A stretch of DNA of 64,000 nucleotides from Duganella margarita (GTDB taxonomy: Bacteria; Pseudomonadota; Gammaproteobacteria; Burkholderiales; Burkholderiaceae_D): assembly GCF_009857535.1 (NCBI RefSeq), contig NZ_WWCS01000014.1:1-64000 (forward strand), given 5' to 3'. This document shows, in pieces, positions 1 to 9,436 of the stretch (positions within the stretch are counted from its first letter, which is position 1; each line of letters starts with the position of its first letter). The notes under the pieces are model-generated. The model saw nothing but the letters and a program-made list of their open reading frames with translations, was not told where the DNA came from and searched no databases. A program made the translations under genes and the position numbers.

Positions 1-353
1 GCCCGCAGCGCCGCCATGCCGAGCGCGTGGCCCAGCGCATGGCGCAGCCGCTGGTGGTCCAGCGGCCAGGTATGGTAATCGCTGCAGTGATCGCGCAGCA
101 ACTGGCGCCACGCGGGACGTTCCAGCGCGGCCGGCGGCAGCACGGCGATCCAGTGCAGCGTCCAGTGATCGAGCAGGAAGGCGCCGAGCTCCGCGCAATT
201 GTCGGTCTCCCGCACCAGCAGCAGGCCGACGGCGCACGGCCGCGCCTTCAGATGACGGCGGCCCTCGGCCAGCGTGCCCGCATGGATCACCTCCCAGTCT
301 GGCGCCAAGCCCAACTCGCCGACGCCCACGCAGAGTATCGTTTTCGTCGTCAT
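1..353 (-). CDS. VpsR-like sigma-54-dependent regulator, N-terminus (partial)
   Basis: An open frame starts at an ATG at 353 and runs off the left edge with no stop; 117 codons are visible. The visible part looks like the receiver-like N-terminal domain of VpsR / PrsR type enhancer-binding proteins, which control exopolysaccharide and biofilm genes. Recognisable blocks are DYHTWPLD (residues 92-99) and LGHALGMA (107-114), which in this family link the input domain to the AAA+ domain. The AAA+ and Fis-type HTH domains would lie outside the window, so the assignment rests on the N-terminus only. It is divergent from the acyltransferase at 499. Confidence 0.6.
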   Translation of the reverse strand, partial: MTTKTILCVGVGELGLAPDWEVIHAGTLAEGRRHLKARPCAVGLLLVRETDNCAELGAFLLDHWTLHWIAVLPPAALERPAWRQLLRDHCSDYHTWPLDHQRLRHALGHALGMAALR

Positions 354-498
354 GTGACGTTGGACGGAAAATGATATGAAAAGTTCAAGGCTTGCCCCAC
401 CGCCAAGGCCCATATAGAATGCGCGCTGCTTTTTAAGCAGGCGGATAACAGCCTGTCAATAGTGCATAAAGCCTAAAACAACAACTGGGTGGTGTGAG

Positions 499-1116
499 AT
501 GAGTGATTTTGAATTGAAACCGGCTGCGTTGCCGAGCTGGCCGCAGCGGGCGTCGCTGCGGGTGCTGAATCTGTTCGGCTGGCGCATGCTGTACCGCCCC
601 CTGCCCGGTCCGCGCGGCATCGTGGTGGTGTATCCGCACACCTCCAACTGGGACTTCTTCGTCGGCCTGTTCGGCAAATGGGCGCTGAACCTGCCGTTCC
701 GCTGGCTGGCCAAGGACTCGCTGTTCAAATCGCCGCTGGGCGGGTGGTTCCGCGCGCTGGGTGGCGAGCCGGTCGACCGCAGCGCGCCGCAAGGCATGAT
801 CCGCTCGCAGGCCGAACGCATCAACGCCGCCGACTGGTACTGGCTGGCCATCACGCCGGAAGCGTCGCGCAGCTACCGCCCCAACTGGAAGAGCGGCTTC
901 TATCACCTGGCGCTGGAAGCCAAGGTGCCGCTGTGCCTGGTGTATATCGATTATCCGAACAAGACCCTGGGCGTGGTCGACCACCTGCATTTGAGCGGCG
1001 ACCAGCAAGCCGACATGGCCGCGATCCGCGCCGTCTACGCCGGCCACCAGGGCCTGTATCCGCAAAATCAGGCGCCCATCGAGCTGCAGGAACGCCGCAC
1101 CGAAGAGCGCAAATAA
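499..1116 (+). CDS. Lysophospholipid acyltransferase (LPLAT) family protein
   Basis: 205 residues. It carries the LPLAT H-x4-D catalytic signature as HTSNWD (residues 47-52), a GGEPVDRS block (88-95) and EASRSY (121-126) in place of the usual EGTRS substrate-binding motif. Such proteins transfer an acyl chain to lysophospholipids or related acceptors at the inner membrane. This short version lacks an obvious transmembrane segment and resembles the stand-alone '1-acyl-sn-glycerol-3-phosphate acyltransferase family' proteins of Burkholderiales. A GGTGTGAG stretch just before the ATG may serve as ribosome binding site. It stands alone; the next gene is convergent. The acceptor substrate is unknown. 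Confidence 0.72.
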   Translation: MSDFELKPAALPSWPQRASLRVLNLFGWRMLYRPLPGPRGIVVVYPHTSNWDFFVGLFGKWALNLPFRWLAKDSLFKSPLGGWFRALGGEPVDRSAPQGMIRSQAERINAADWYWLAITPEASRSYRPNWKSGFYHLALEAKVPLCLVYIDYPNKTLGVVDHLHLSGDQQADMAAIRAVYAGHQGLYPQNQAPIELQERRTEERK

Positions 1117-1119
1117 GTT

Positions 1120-1677
1120 TTACGCCGTCGCCGCCAGCATCACGCCGGTGGCGGCAATCGCCGCGCCCGAGGCCTTGACCGCTAGCGCCGGGCTGACGCG
1201 GCCCAGCAGACTCCCGCCATACACCAGCAGCAGGCTGGCCGCCAGCAGGCCGGCCGCGCTGATTGCCTGCGGCAGCTCGTGGCCGTGAGCGTTACCGTGC
1301 AGGATGGCGAATACGCTGACCATCGCCGCGCCGGCCGACGCCGGTAAACGCACCGCCGCCACCAGCAACACGCCCATCAAGGCCACCGTCAATCCTATGC
1401 CGGTTTCCAGGCCGGGAATGCTCAGCCCCAGCGCGCCGCTGGCCATGCCGACCAACAGCATGCCGACGAAGGTGGCCGGCAGCCACTTGGCGTTCGGCTG
1501 GCGCACGCTCCAGGCGCCCACCGCCAGCATCGCCAGCAAGTGATCGAGGCCGGTAAACGGGTGCGCAAAACCTTGCAGGAAGCCGTGCGTGTGCGCGCCG
1601 GCGCCGGGATGCGCCAGGGCGCTGGTGCTGGCGGTGCCCAGCGCGATGAGTGCGACGGCGGTGAGTGTCTTGTTCAT
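1120..1677 (-). CDS. ureJ: HupE/UreJ family nickel permease
   Basis: 185 residues: a signal peptide ending near LALA-HP (residue 22), then several hydrophobic helices. The family motif HPFTGLDHLLAM sits at residues 39-50, with the conserved His and Asp thought to bind metal. HupE/UreJ proteins are secondary Ni2+ (or Co2+) permeases and often close urease or hydrogenase operons. Here it is the last gene of the urease operon, 10 bases after ureG, which fits a role in supplying nickel to the UreEFG maturation complex. Substrate choice is inferred from context. Confidence 0.88.
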   Translation of the reverse strand: MNKTLTAVALIALGTASTSALAHPGAGAHTHGFLQGFAHPFTGLDHLLAMLAVGAWSVRQPNAKWLPATFVGMLLVGMASGALGLSIPGLETGIGLTVALMGVLLVAAVRLPASAGAAMVSVFAILHGNAHGHELPQAISAAGLLAASLLLVYGGSLLGRVSPALAVKASGAAIAATGVMLAATA

Positions 1678-1687
1678 GGTCTCTCCT

Positions 1688-2302
1688 TTATTGGTCCAGC
1701 AAGCCCTGTTGGCGGATGTAGTCGATCACGGTGCTCACGCCTTCGCCGCTGCGCAGATTGGTGAACACGAACGGGCGATTGCCGCGCTGTTGCTTGGCGT
1801 CGCGCGCCATCACGTCCAGGTCCGCGCCGACGTGCGGCGCCAGGTCGGTCTTGTTGATGATCAGCAGATCGGAACGGGTAATGCCCGGACCGCCCTTGCG
1901 CGGAATCTTCTCGCCGCCGGCGACGTCGATCACGTAGATGGTCAGGTCCGACAGTTCGGGGCTGAAGGTGGCGGCCAGGTTGTCGCCGCCGGATTCCACC
2001 AGGATCAGGTCCAGGTCCGGGAAGTCGGCCTGCATGCGGGCGATGGCTTCAAGGTTGATCGAGGCGTCCTCGCGGATCGCGGTGTGCGGGCAGCCGCCGG
2101 TTTCCACGCCCATCAGGCGCTCGGCCGGCAAGGCGTCTGCGCGCAGCAGGATCTCCATGTCCTCCTTGGTATAGATGTCGTTGGTGATGACGGCCATGTC
2201 GTAGTGGTCGCGCATGCCCTTGCACAGCATTTCGCACAGGGCGGTCTTGCCCGAGCCTACCGGGCCGCCGATGCCGACGCGGAGTGGATTGGATGTCGTC
2301 AT
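1688..2302 (-). CDS. ureG: Urease accessory GTPase UreG
   Basis: 204 residues, the normal length. A P-loop GGPVGSGKT lies at residues 12-20. UreG is a SIMIBI-class GTPase whose hydrolysis drives nickel insertion into the urease active site in complex with UreD, UreF and UreE. Other family blocks seen are VESGGDNL and VIDVAGGEKIPRKGGPG, and the NKTDLAP guanine-specificity motif. It lies between ureF and the nickel permease with short gaps, in the same operon. Confidence 0.96.
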   Translation of the reverse strand: MTTSNPLRVGIGGPVGSGKTALCEMLCKGMRDHYDMAVITNDIYTKEDMEILLRADALPAERLMGVETGGCPHTAIREDASINLEAIARMQADFPDLDLILVESGGDNLAATFSPELSDLTIYVIDVAGGEKIPRKGGPGITRSDLLIINKTDLAPHVGADLDVMARDAKQQRGNRPFVFTNLRSGEGVSTVIDYIRQQGLLDQ

Positions 2303-2312
2303 GTTTACTCTT

Positions 2313-2993
2313 TCAGGATCTGTATAAACGGCTGTATTGAACTTCGTGCTGCATCGACAGCAGCGACAGGCCCGGCGCCCAGTTGCACATATCGTCGTCG
2401 CTGACGGTTTGCGCGTAGCGGGCGGCGGTTTCGATGTCGGCGCGCAGCGACAGCAGCATGCGCTGGCCGGCCACCTGCCCCAGTGGTACGGACTTGACGC
2501 ACACCAGCACCTGGTTTTCCGCCCACGCGAACAGCATCGCCAGCAGCGCTGCGTCGTGCGGGATGTTTAAAGCGGCGACGGCGCAGCTGAAGGCGGTCGG
2601 CAGCGCGACTTCGGCTGCGCCTTGCAGCTGCGCCAGCATGTCGGCATCGGTAATGCCCAATTCGGCCACCAGCTTGGTGAGCGAGTAGCCCATCTGGATG
2701 GTCTCGGCGCGGAATTCGCTGCTGTCGCGCGAGGCGATGAATTTTTCGCTCCAGTCGCTGACAGCCTGCCAGTCGCGCCGCGACCAGGCTTGCATCAGGC
2801 GCCAGGTGACCGGGGCTTCCCATTGCGCCACCACTTCGTGCAGGTGACGGACGATCCAGGCGCGGGCGGTATCGGCGTTGTGCACCGTGCCGCTTTCCAG
2901 CGCCGCCTCCAGCCCCTGCGAATAGCTGTACGCGCCAATCGGCAGGGCCGGACTGGCGAATTGCAACAGGTTGAGCAGCGCAGCCGCCTCCAT
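2313..2993 (-). CDS. ureF: Urease accessory protein UreF
   Basis: 226 residues from the ATG at 2993. A longer reading from 3188 is possible but would translate the REP-like repeat and part of ureE, so it is rejected; the product should begin MEAAALLNLLQFASPALPIG, typical of UreF. UreF is an all-helical protein that bridges UreD-urease and UreG and gates nickel insertion. The GAYSYSQGLE block near the N-terminus is family-typical. It is separated from ureE by about 97 bases that hold a REP element, so ureFG-J may be partly uncoupled from ureDABCE. Confidence 0.92.
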   Translation of the reverse strand: MEAAALLNLLQFASPALPIGAYSYSQGLEAALESGTVHNADTARAWIVRHLHEVVAQWEAPVTWRLMQAWSRRDWQAVSDWSEKFIASRDSSEFRAETIQMGYSLTKLVAELGITDADMLAQLQGAAEVALPTAFSCAVAALNIPHDAALLAMLFAWAENQVLVCVKSVPLGQVAGQRMLLSLRADIETAARYAQTVSDDDMCNWAPGLSLLSMQHEVQYSRLYRS

Positions 2994-3000
2994 CACCGCC

Positions 3001-3083
3001 CCGTCATTCCGGCGCAGGCCGGAATCCATAGAATGCGGACCAGGATGCTCAGCATGGGTCCCGGCGTACGCCGGAACGACGGG
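3001..3083. repeat. REP-like paired palindrome inside the urease operon
   Basis: Two hairpins: TTCCGGCG / GCCGGAA near the left end and CCGGCG / CGCCGG near the right end, joined by a spacer containing CCATAGAA and GCTCAGCATGG. The same spacer words recur in the copy at 37262-37333. This is a dispersed REP/BIME-type element of the 'VPAYAGT...RRND' class that often fakes coding sequence. Confidence 0.75.
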
Positions 3084-3090
3084 TTGCGAG

Positions 3091-3600
3091 TCATTTCGGG
3101 TCGCTCGGACGGTGGATCTTCTGGCGCAGCGGGATCGGCGCCAGCGGTCCTTGTCCATGGTCATGATGATGGCCATGGCCGCCGCCATACGCGCCGGATT
3201 CCGGCTCGAACGCCGCCTGCTCTTCCACCACCGTGGCGCCCAGCCCGGCCAGCATCTCCTTCAGCACCGCATCGGCGCGGATGCGCAGGAAACCATCACC
3301 CACCTGCGCCTGCGTGTGGCGATTACCGAGGTGGAAAGCGCAGCGCAGCAGCGCGTGCGCATCGGGACACGTGACTTTGTAAGTCGGCTCCGGCGCGGCG
3401 ACCACGCGAATCACGCGCTGGTCTTCGCCGGTCAGCAGGTCGCCGTCGCGCAGCACAGTGCCGCGCACGGTGAATACCGCCACCTCTTCGCCGCTATCCA
3501 GCGTGGCGCGCAGCCGGCATTTCTCGCGCAGTTCGTATGGCAGCACCAGTTGCGCCGCGATGGCCTCGGCGTGTGCAATCTTGGTATGTAAGGTCAGCAT
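3091..3600 (-). CDS. ureE: Urease accessory metallochaperone UreE
   Basis: 169 residues. UreE is the nickel-carrying chaperone that delivers Ni2+ to the UreDFG complex. The two-domain fold is recognisable: an N-terminal peptide-binding half beginning MLTLHTKI and a metal-binding half with the conserved GNRHTQAQV block. The C-terminus carries a His-rich tract, YGGGHGHHHDHGQG, likely an extra nickel-storage tail. The remaining tail (PLAPIPLRQKIHRPSDPK) has no family counterpart I recognise. It lies 30 bases after ureC. Confidence 0.93.
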   Translation of the reverse strand: MLTLHTKIAHAEAIAAQLVLPYELREKCRLRATLDSGEEVAVFTVRGTVLRDGDLLTGEDQRVIRVVAAPEPTYKVTCPDAHALLRCAFHLGNRHTQAQVGDGFLRIRADAVLKEMLAGLGATVVEEQAAFEPESGAYGGGHGHHHDHGQGPLAPIPLRQKIHRPSDPK

Positions 3601-3630
3601 AATAAGGTCAACATAAAGCGGTCAGCATCG

Positions 3631-5331
<1,701 letters not shown>

Positions 5332-5340
5332 GAGAGCCTT

Positions 5341-5664
5341 TTAGCTTTTTGGTGGTGTGGTGAGCTTGCCCATTACTTTGCCGTTGAAGCCATAGACTTC
5401 CTGGTCACCGTCCAGCGTCACCAGTTCCACCGTGCGCTGCTGGCCCGGCTCGAAGCGCACAGCGGTGCCGGCGGCGATATTCAGGCGCTTGCCGTAGGCC
5501 TTCCAGCGCTCCAGCTTGAGCACCGAATTGACTTCAAAAAAATGAAAGTGCGAGCCGATCTGCACCGGGCGGTCGCCCTGGTTGGTGACCACGACAGAAA
5601 TGGTTTCGCGCCCCGCGTTGAGGGCGATCTCGCCCTCTTCAAGCTTGTATTCCCCTGGGATCAT
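5341..5664 (-). CDS. ureB: Urease subunit beta
   Basis: 107 residues, the usual length for a separate beta subunit. It begins MIPGEYKLEEGEIALNAGRE and contains GDRPVQIGSHFHFFEVN and the GTAVRFEPG block, all family hallmarks. It packs with UreA and UreC into the (alpha-beta-gamma)3 enzyme in the cytoplasm. Its separate coding from ureA is normal for betaproteobacteria. Confidence 0.97.
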   Translation of the reverse strand: MIPGEYKLEEGEIALNAGRETISVVVTNQGDRPVQIGSHFHFFEVNSVLKLERWKAYGKRLNIAAGTAVRFEPGQQRTVELVTLDGDQEVYGFNGKVMGKLTTPPKS

Positions 5665-5675
5665 GATGAACTCCT

Positions 5676-5978
5676 TTATGGAATGGGATTGTGGACGGTC
5701 ACAAGCTTGCTCCCGTCGGGGAACGTCGCTTCGACCTGGATGTCCGGGATCATTTCGGGAATACCCTCCATGACGTCGGCGCGCGTGAGAATGCGCGCGC
5801 CGTCGGACATCAATTGGGCGACAGTTTTGCCGTCGCGGGCACCTTCCATGATGGCGCAGGTGATCAGCGCCACCGCTTCCGGGTAATTCAACTTCAGGCC
5901 GCGCGCAAGGCGGCGTTCCGCCACTATGCCCGCAGTAAAAATCAACAGCTTATCTTTTTCGCGTGGAGTCAGGTCCAT
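5676..5978 (-). CDS. ureA: Urease subunit gamma
   Basis: 100 residues from the ATG at 5978, giving the canonical start MDLTPREKDKLLIFTAGIVA and the family length. A longer frame reaching 6068 would overlap ureD and is rejected. Also seen are the LNYPEAVALI and EGIPEMIPDIQVEATFPDG blocks. It is the smallest structural subunit of urease and is followed by ureB after 11 bases. Confidence 0.97.
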   Translation of the reverse strand: MDLTPREKDKLLIFTAGIVAERRLARGLKLNYPEAVALITCAIMEGARDGKTVAQLMSDGARILTRADVMEGIPEMIPDIQVEATFPDGSKLVTVHNPIP

Positions 5979-6001
5979 GTCGTTTTTCTCTTTCGGCTCT
6001 T

Positions 6002-6871
6002 TCAGGTTTGCCAGATGCGCGGCGTGACGGCCTCGCGCTCCAGCAGATGCGGACGCACGCGGCGCCATACATTCAGCATCAGGCGACGCGCGGTTTCGCT
6101 ATCGTCGCCCAGGTGACGTGCCACCAGCACGCCTTTGGTCTGCGTCACGCCGAATACATGCTCGCCATCGGCGGCGATGTCGGCGCGGATCTCGGCCAAT
6201 AAGTCATTTAATACAGCAGCCGGCAGCGGCTTGCCGGCGGCGGTCAGCGTGGCGCACACGGTGCGGCCGTTGAGCGCCAGCGGACTATCCAGGCGGCCGC
6301 CGAGCATGTCGCCCTGCTCCCACCAGATCAAACGTCCATCGCGGCGGATGCTGCTGCGCTGGCGAATGCGGCCGCTATTAAATACCTCGCCCGAACCGCG
6401 CCGGCCCATGCACAGGATCTCGCAGCCAATGAAGGTGGCGCCGGCCGCCAGTTCCACATGCTGGTCCAGCACCACGTCGGCGGTGTCGAAGAAGATGGTT
6501 TCCTGCGGCAGCCACTCCAGCGCCGCGTCGCGGTTCACATGCAGGTGTACCGACTGGCGCGACACCTTGCCGTTGGCCTGGTACCACTTGGCCGCGCCGG
6601 GCGTACTGATAAAGGCGTGGGCGCGGTCGCCGACGCCGATGTCGATTTCCAGCTGATCGCCGCCCACCACGCCACCCGGCGGGTGGACGATGATGGCGTG
6701 GCATACGCTGGCGTCTTCCGGATACAGCGCCTTCTGCACGCGCAGCGGGCCGTAGTGCAGCTTGTCCAGCAGCCGCGTGGTGCCGGCGTCATCCGCAAAA
6801 CCGAGCGTGAGACTGGCCTGCCAGGCGCTACTGCTGGCGGCGAGGTCACGCGGTACGGTGCAATCGGGCAT
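6002..6871 (-). CDS. ureD: Urease accessory protein UreD
   Basis: 289 residues. UreD (UreH) binds apo-urease and provides the platform and channel for nickel transfer from UreG through UreF. Family blocks are present: LDKLHYGPLRVQKALYPE, HPPGGVVGGDQLEIDI and TPGAAKWYQ. It is the first gene of the operon; the start at 6871 lies about 20 bases downstream of the start site predicted from the sigma-54 promoter, so the leader is short and no strong Shine-Dalgarno sequence is visible. Confidence 0.95.
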   Translation of the reverse strand: MPDCTVPRDLAASSSAWQASLTLGFADDAGTTRLLDKLHYGPLRVQKALYPEDASVCHAIIVHPPGGVVGGDQLEIDIGVGDRAHAFISTPGAAKWYQANGKVSRQSVHLHVNRDAALEWLPQETIFFDTADVVLDQHVELAAGATFIGCEILCMGRRGSGEVFNSGRIRQRSSIRRDGRLIWWEQGDMLGGRLDSPLALNGRTVCATLTAAGKPLPAAVLNDLLAEIRADIAADGEHVFGVTQTKGVLVARHLGDDSETARRLMLNVWRRVRPHLLEREAVTPRIWQT

Positions 6872-6903
6872 AAAACCACGCAGAAGAAATAATGTTCTGT
6901 CCT

Positions 6904-6920
6904 ATGCAATCGCCATGCCA
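6904..6920 (-). promoter_or_regulatory. Sigma-54 (-24/-12) promoter of the urease operon
   Basis: On the minus strand this reads TGGCATGGCGATTGCAT, which fits the RpoN consensus TGGCAYR-N4-TTGCW at every specified base, including the invariant GG and GC spaced as required. The expected start site is near 6894, about 20 bases before the ureD ATG. Confidence 0.8.
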
Positions 6921-6968
6921 GCGGAAAGTCGCAATCCTGCCGATCGCCCGCACCGTTAGGCGGCACCC

Positions 6969-6985
6969 CGCACCAATGTGGTGCA
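6969..6985. promoter_or_regulatory. NtrC-type binding site upstream of ureD
   Basis: The core GCACCAATGTGGTGC is a perfect palindrome of the form GCACCA-N3-TGGTGC, the classical NtrC half-site arrangement. It is centred about 65 bases upstream of the sigma-54 promoter. That is a workable though rather close enhancer distance. Confidence 0.75.
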
Positions 6986-7223
6986 AGTGACTGCCAATCG
7001 CTATAACTAGAAGGATTGGCGCTTGCCGCAAAAGTTGGCTGTTGTAAAAAAGTGCCGCCCGGCAAATAAATTTTGGTTTTTCTACGCCGGCAAAAGTATT
7101 GCCGCACATTACAAAAGCAGGCTTTTTACTGCTGGGGAATAATGGATTTAATTGAGGCGCGGAAATAAAAGTTGTCATGCAAAGCGCCAAAACAACCTTC
7201 ACTTAACTTAAAAGGAGAGCATC

Positions 7224-7751
7224 ATGATCAGCAAATCCGTATCTCGCATCGGCCTGGTTGCCGCGTTCAGCGCCACGCTGTTGCCACTCCTGAGCGGCGC
7301 CGCCGTCTATAGTAACGGCGCAAAAACATCGACCTTCGACGTCACCCTGAAGATCATCGCGGACTGCACCATCGCCGCCACACCGCTGGACTTCGGTCAG
7401 ACCCAAGGTGTGCTGGTCAGCAACGTCAGCGTCAACACCTCGCTCAACGTCACCTGCACCAACACCACGCCGTACAACATCGGCCTGAACGCTGGTACGG
7501 TCGCCGGCTCCACCACCTCGGCGCGCCTGATGGCTGGCACCACCGCCGGCAATACGTCGACCACCGTCGCCTTCAATCTGTACCAGGCTGCCGGCTCCAC
7601 CAACTGGGGTAATGTGCAAGGCACCGACACCAAATCGGGCACCGGCACCGGCGTCGCGCAAACCCATACGGTATATGGCGTGGTTCCTGCACAAGCCACG
7701 CCGCAGCCAGATACCTATAAGTCGACGATCACCGCCACCATCTACTTCTAA
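7224..7751 (+). CDS. Spore coat U domain pilin (archaic chaperone-usher major subunit), copy 1
   Basis: 175 residues: a signal peptide of about 26 residues ending LLSGA, then a Ser/Thr/Gly-rich beta domain of the SCPU family. The family Cys pair is visible in IADCTIAA and NVTCTNTTPYNIGL, as is the C-terminal beta strand TYKSTITATIYF, which ends in Tyr-Phe. SCPU proteins of this size are shaft subunits of Csu-like archaic pili that mediate surface attachment. The second copy follows at 7911. No chaperone, usher or tip adhesin gene is in the window, so the assembly machinery must be elsewhere. Shine-Dalgarno AAAGGAGAG supports the start. Confidence 0.85.
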   Translation: MISKSVSRIGLVAAFSATLLPLLSGAAVYSNGAKTSTFDVTLKIIADCTIAATPLDFGQTQGVLVSNVSVNTSLNVTCTNTTPYNIGLNAGTVAGSTTSARLMAGTTAGNTSTTVAFNLYQAAGSTNWGNVQGTDTKSGTGTGVAQTHTVYGVVPAQATPQPDTYKSTITATIYF

Positions 7752-7910
7752 GCGACACCTTTCTTTCCGCCGCCAGCCTTACAACAGCTGACGACGCGAC
7801 ACAGTATCTCCCCAGCGCCCAAGCCCGCGCTAAGTTCCCCCCCAGTCTCACCCAACACCGCCCCAGCGTAGCGGCAACGATCTATCTATAGCCCTTACTG
7901 GAGAATCACC

Positions 7911-8438
7911 ATGGCACGCCACCTCCTCACCCGCTTCGCCGCCACAGCAACCGTCTTCGCCATGCTGGCCCCCTTGATCGGCGGCGCCGCCGTGTATAGC
8001 AACGGCAGCAAGACCAACACCTTCGACGTCACGCTGACCATCATCGCCGACTGCACCATCGCCGCCGCACCGCTGGACTTCGGCCAGTCGCAGGGCGTGC
8101 TGGCCTCCACGGTATCGGTCAACAGCTCGCTGCAAGTCACCTGCACCAACACTACCCCCTACAATGTGGGCCTGAACGCCGGCACGGTGGCAGGTTCCAG
8201 CACTTCCGCGCGCCTGATGGCCGGCACCACCGCCGGCAACACCGCCACCACGGTCGCCTTCAACCTGGCCATGACGGCCGGCGGCGGCAACTGGGGCAAC
8301 ACCCAGGGCACGGACACCAAATCGGGCACCGGCACCGGCTCGGTACAAACGCTGACCGTGTATGGCTCCGTACCGGCACAGGCAACGCCGCAGCCGGACA
8401 CCTACAAATCCACCGTGACCGCCACCGTGTATTTCTGA
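7911..8438 (+). CDS. Spore coat U domain pilin, copy 2
   Basis: 175 residues, the same length as the gene at 7224 and most of its mature part identical by eye, so a recent tandem duplicate. The signal peptide differs much more (MARHLLTRFAATATVFAMLA), while the mature start AAVYSNG, both Cys blocks and the YKSTVTATVYF end are shared. Likely a major or minor subunit of the same Csu-like pilus. The 159-base gap has no clear terminator; TGGAGAATCACC before the ATG provides a ribosome binding site. Confidence 0.85.
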   Translation: MARHLLTRFAATATVFAMLAPLIGGAAVYSNGSKTNTFDVTLTIIADCTIAAAPLDFGQSQGVLASTVSVNSSLQVTCTNTTPYNVGLNAGTVAGSSTSARLMAGTTAGNTATTVAFNLAMTAGGGNWGNTQGTDTKSGTGTGSVQTLTVYGSVPAQATPQPDTYKSTVTATVYF

Positions 8439-8539
8439 TTCTTGAAACTGGCGCAAGGGAGCTTTGACTCCGGCGCTATTGGTGTGCAACGGCGCGGTCC
8501 CCATACTGTCTGCTTCTAGTATTCATTCGGGAGCAGCAC

Positions 8540-9436
8540 ATGAAAGTATTCGTTACCGGCGCAGCCGGCTTTATCGGCGGTTCGATTGCCGCAGGCCTGG
8601 TCAAGGCCGGCCATGAAGTAGTTGGCCTGGTGCGCAAGCCCGAACAACTGGACGAAGTGAAGAAGATCGGCGTCACCGGCGTGCTGGGTGCGCTGACCGA
8701 CCGCGACCTGCTGATCGCGCAGGCGCAGGCGGCGGATGCCGTCATCAACGCCGCCAGCAGCGACAACCGCGCGGCGGTGGAAGCCTTTATCGACGCGCTG
8801 GCCGGCAGCGGCAAGGTATTCCTGCACACCAGCGGCTCCAGCATCGTTGGCGACGCCTCGGGCGGCGAAGGCACCGACCAAATCTACTACGAAGACAATC
8901 TGCCCGCCCCCACCGAGGACAAGGCGGCGCGCGTGGCCATCGACAACCTGGTGCTGGACGCGGCCAAAAAGGGCGTGCGCTCGGCGGTGCTGTGCAATAC
9001 GCTGATCTACGGCCACGGCGCGCTGCCGCGCGATTCGGTGCAGCTGCCACGCCTCCTCAAGCAGGCGCGCAAGAGCGGCGTGGTGCGCCACGTGGGCCCG
9101 GGCCGCAACATCTGGTCGAATGTGCACATCGACGACGTGGTCGACCTGTACCTGCTGGCGTTGGAAAAGACCGAAGCCGGCGCCTTCTATTTTGTGGAAA
9201 GTGGCGAAGCATCGTTCGGCGAGATGAGCGCGGCCATCGCCAAGGCGCTGAACCTGGGTCCGGCGCAAGACTGGCCACTGGAACTGGCCAAGGAAGAATG
9301 GGGCTACGAAATGGCATCGTACGGCCTGGGCTCCAACAGCCGCGTGCGCGGTGAGCGCGCCCGCAGGCAATTGGGCTGGCAGCCGAATCGCCCGCCAGTG
9401 CTGGACTGGATCGCGGGCGACATGCTGCGCGGCTAG
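8540..9436 (+). CDS. NAD-dependent epimerase/dehydratase family protein (extended SDR-like)
   Basis: 298 residues. The N-terminus MKVFVTGAAGFIGGSIA has the GxxGxxG Rossmann motif of extended/atypical SDRs. The family then expects a YxxxK pair; here the region EDKAARVAIDNLVLDAAKKG has no clear YxxxK, so it is better described as an NAD(P)-binding epimerase-like protein than a proven epimerase. The VHIDDVVDLYLLALEK block is typical of the family. The substrate cannot be told. It is a single gene, convergent with the DUF945-like gene. Confidence 0.75.
   Translation: MKVFVTGAAGFIGGSIAAGLVKAGHEVVGLVRKPEQLDEVKKIGVTGVLGALTDRDLLIAQAQAADAVINAASSDNRAAVEAFIDALAGSGKVFLHTSGSSIVGDASGGEGTDQIYYEDNLPAPTEDKAARVAIDNLVLDAAKKGVRSAVLCNTLIYGHGALPRDSVQLPRLLKQARKSGVVRHVGPGRNIWSNVHIDDVVDLYLLALEKTEAGAFYFVESGEASFGEMSAAIAKALNLGPAQDWPLELAKEEWGYEMASYGLGSNSRVRGERARRQLGWQPNRPPVLDWIAGDMLRG

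Larger units (their letters stand above)
6872..7223. other. Divergent intergenic region between ureD and the first pilin gene
   Basis: 352 bases without a gene. The ureD-proximal half holds the sigma-54 promoter and the NtrC-type site listed separately. The half near 7000-7220 is AT-richer than its surroundings and should hold the pilin promoter, but I see no convincing -35/-10 pair. A good Shine-Dalgarno (AAAGGAGAG) precedes the pilin ATG at 7224. Confidence 0.7.
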
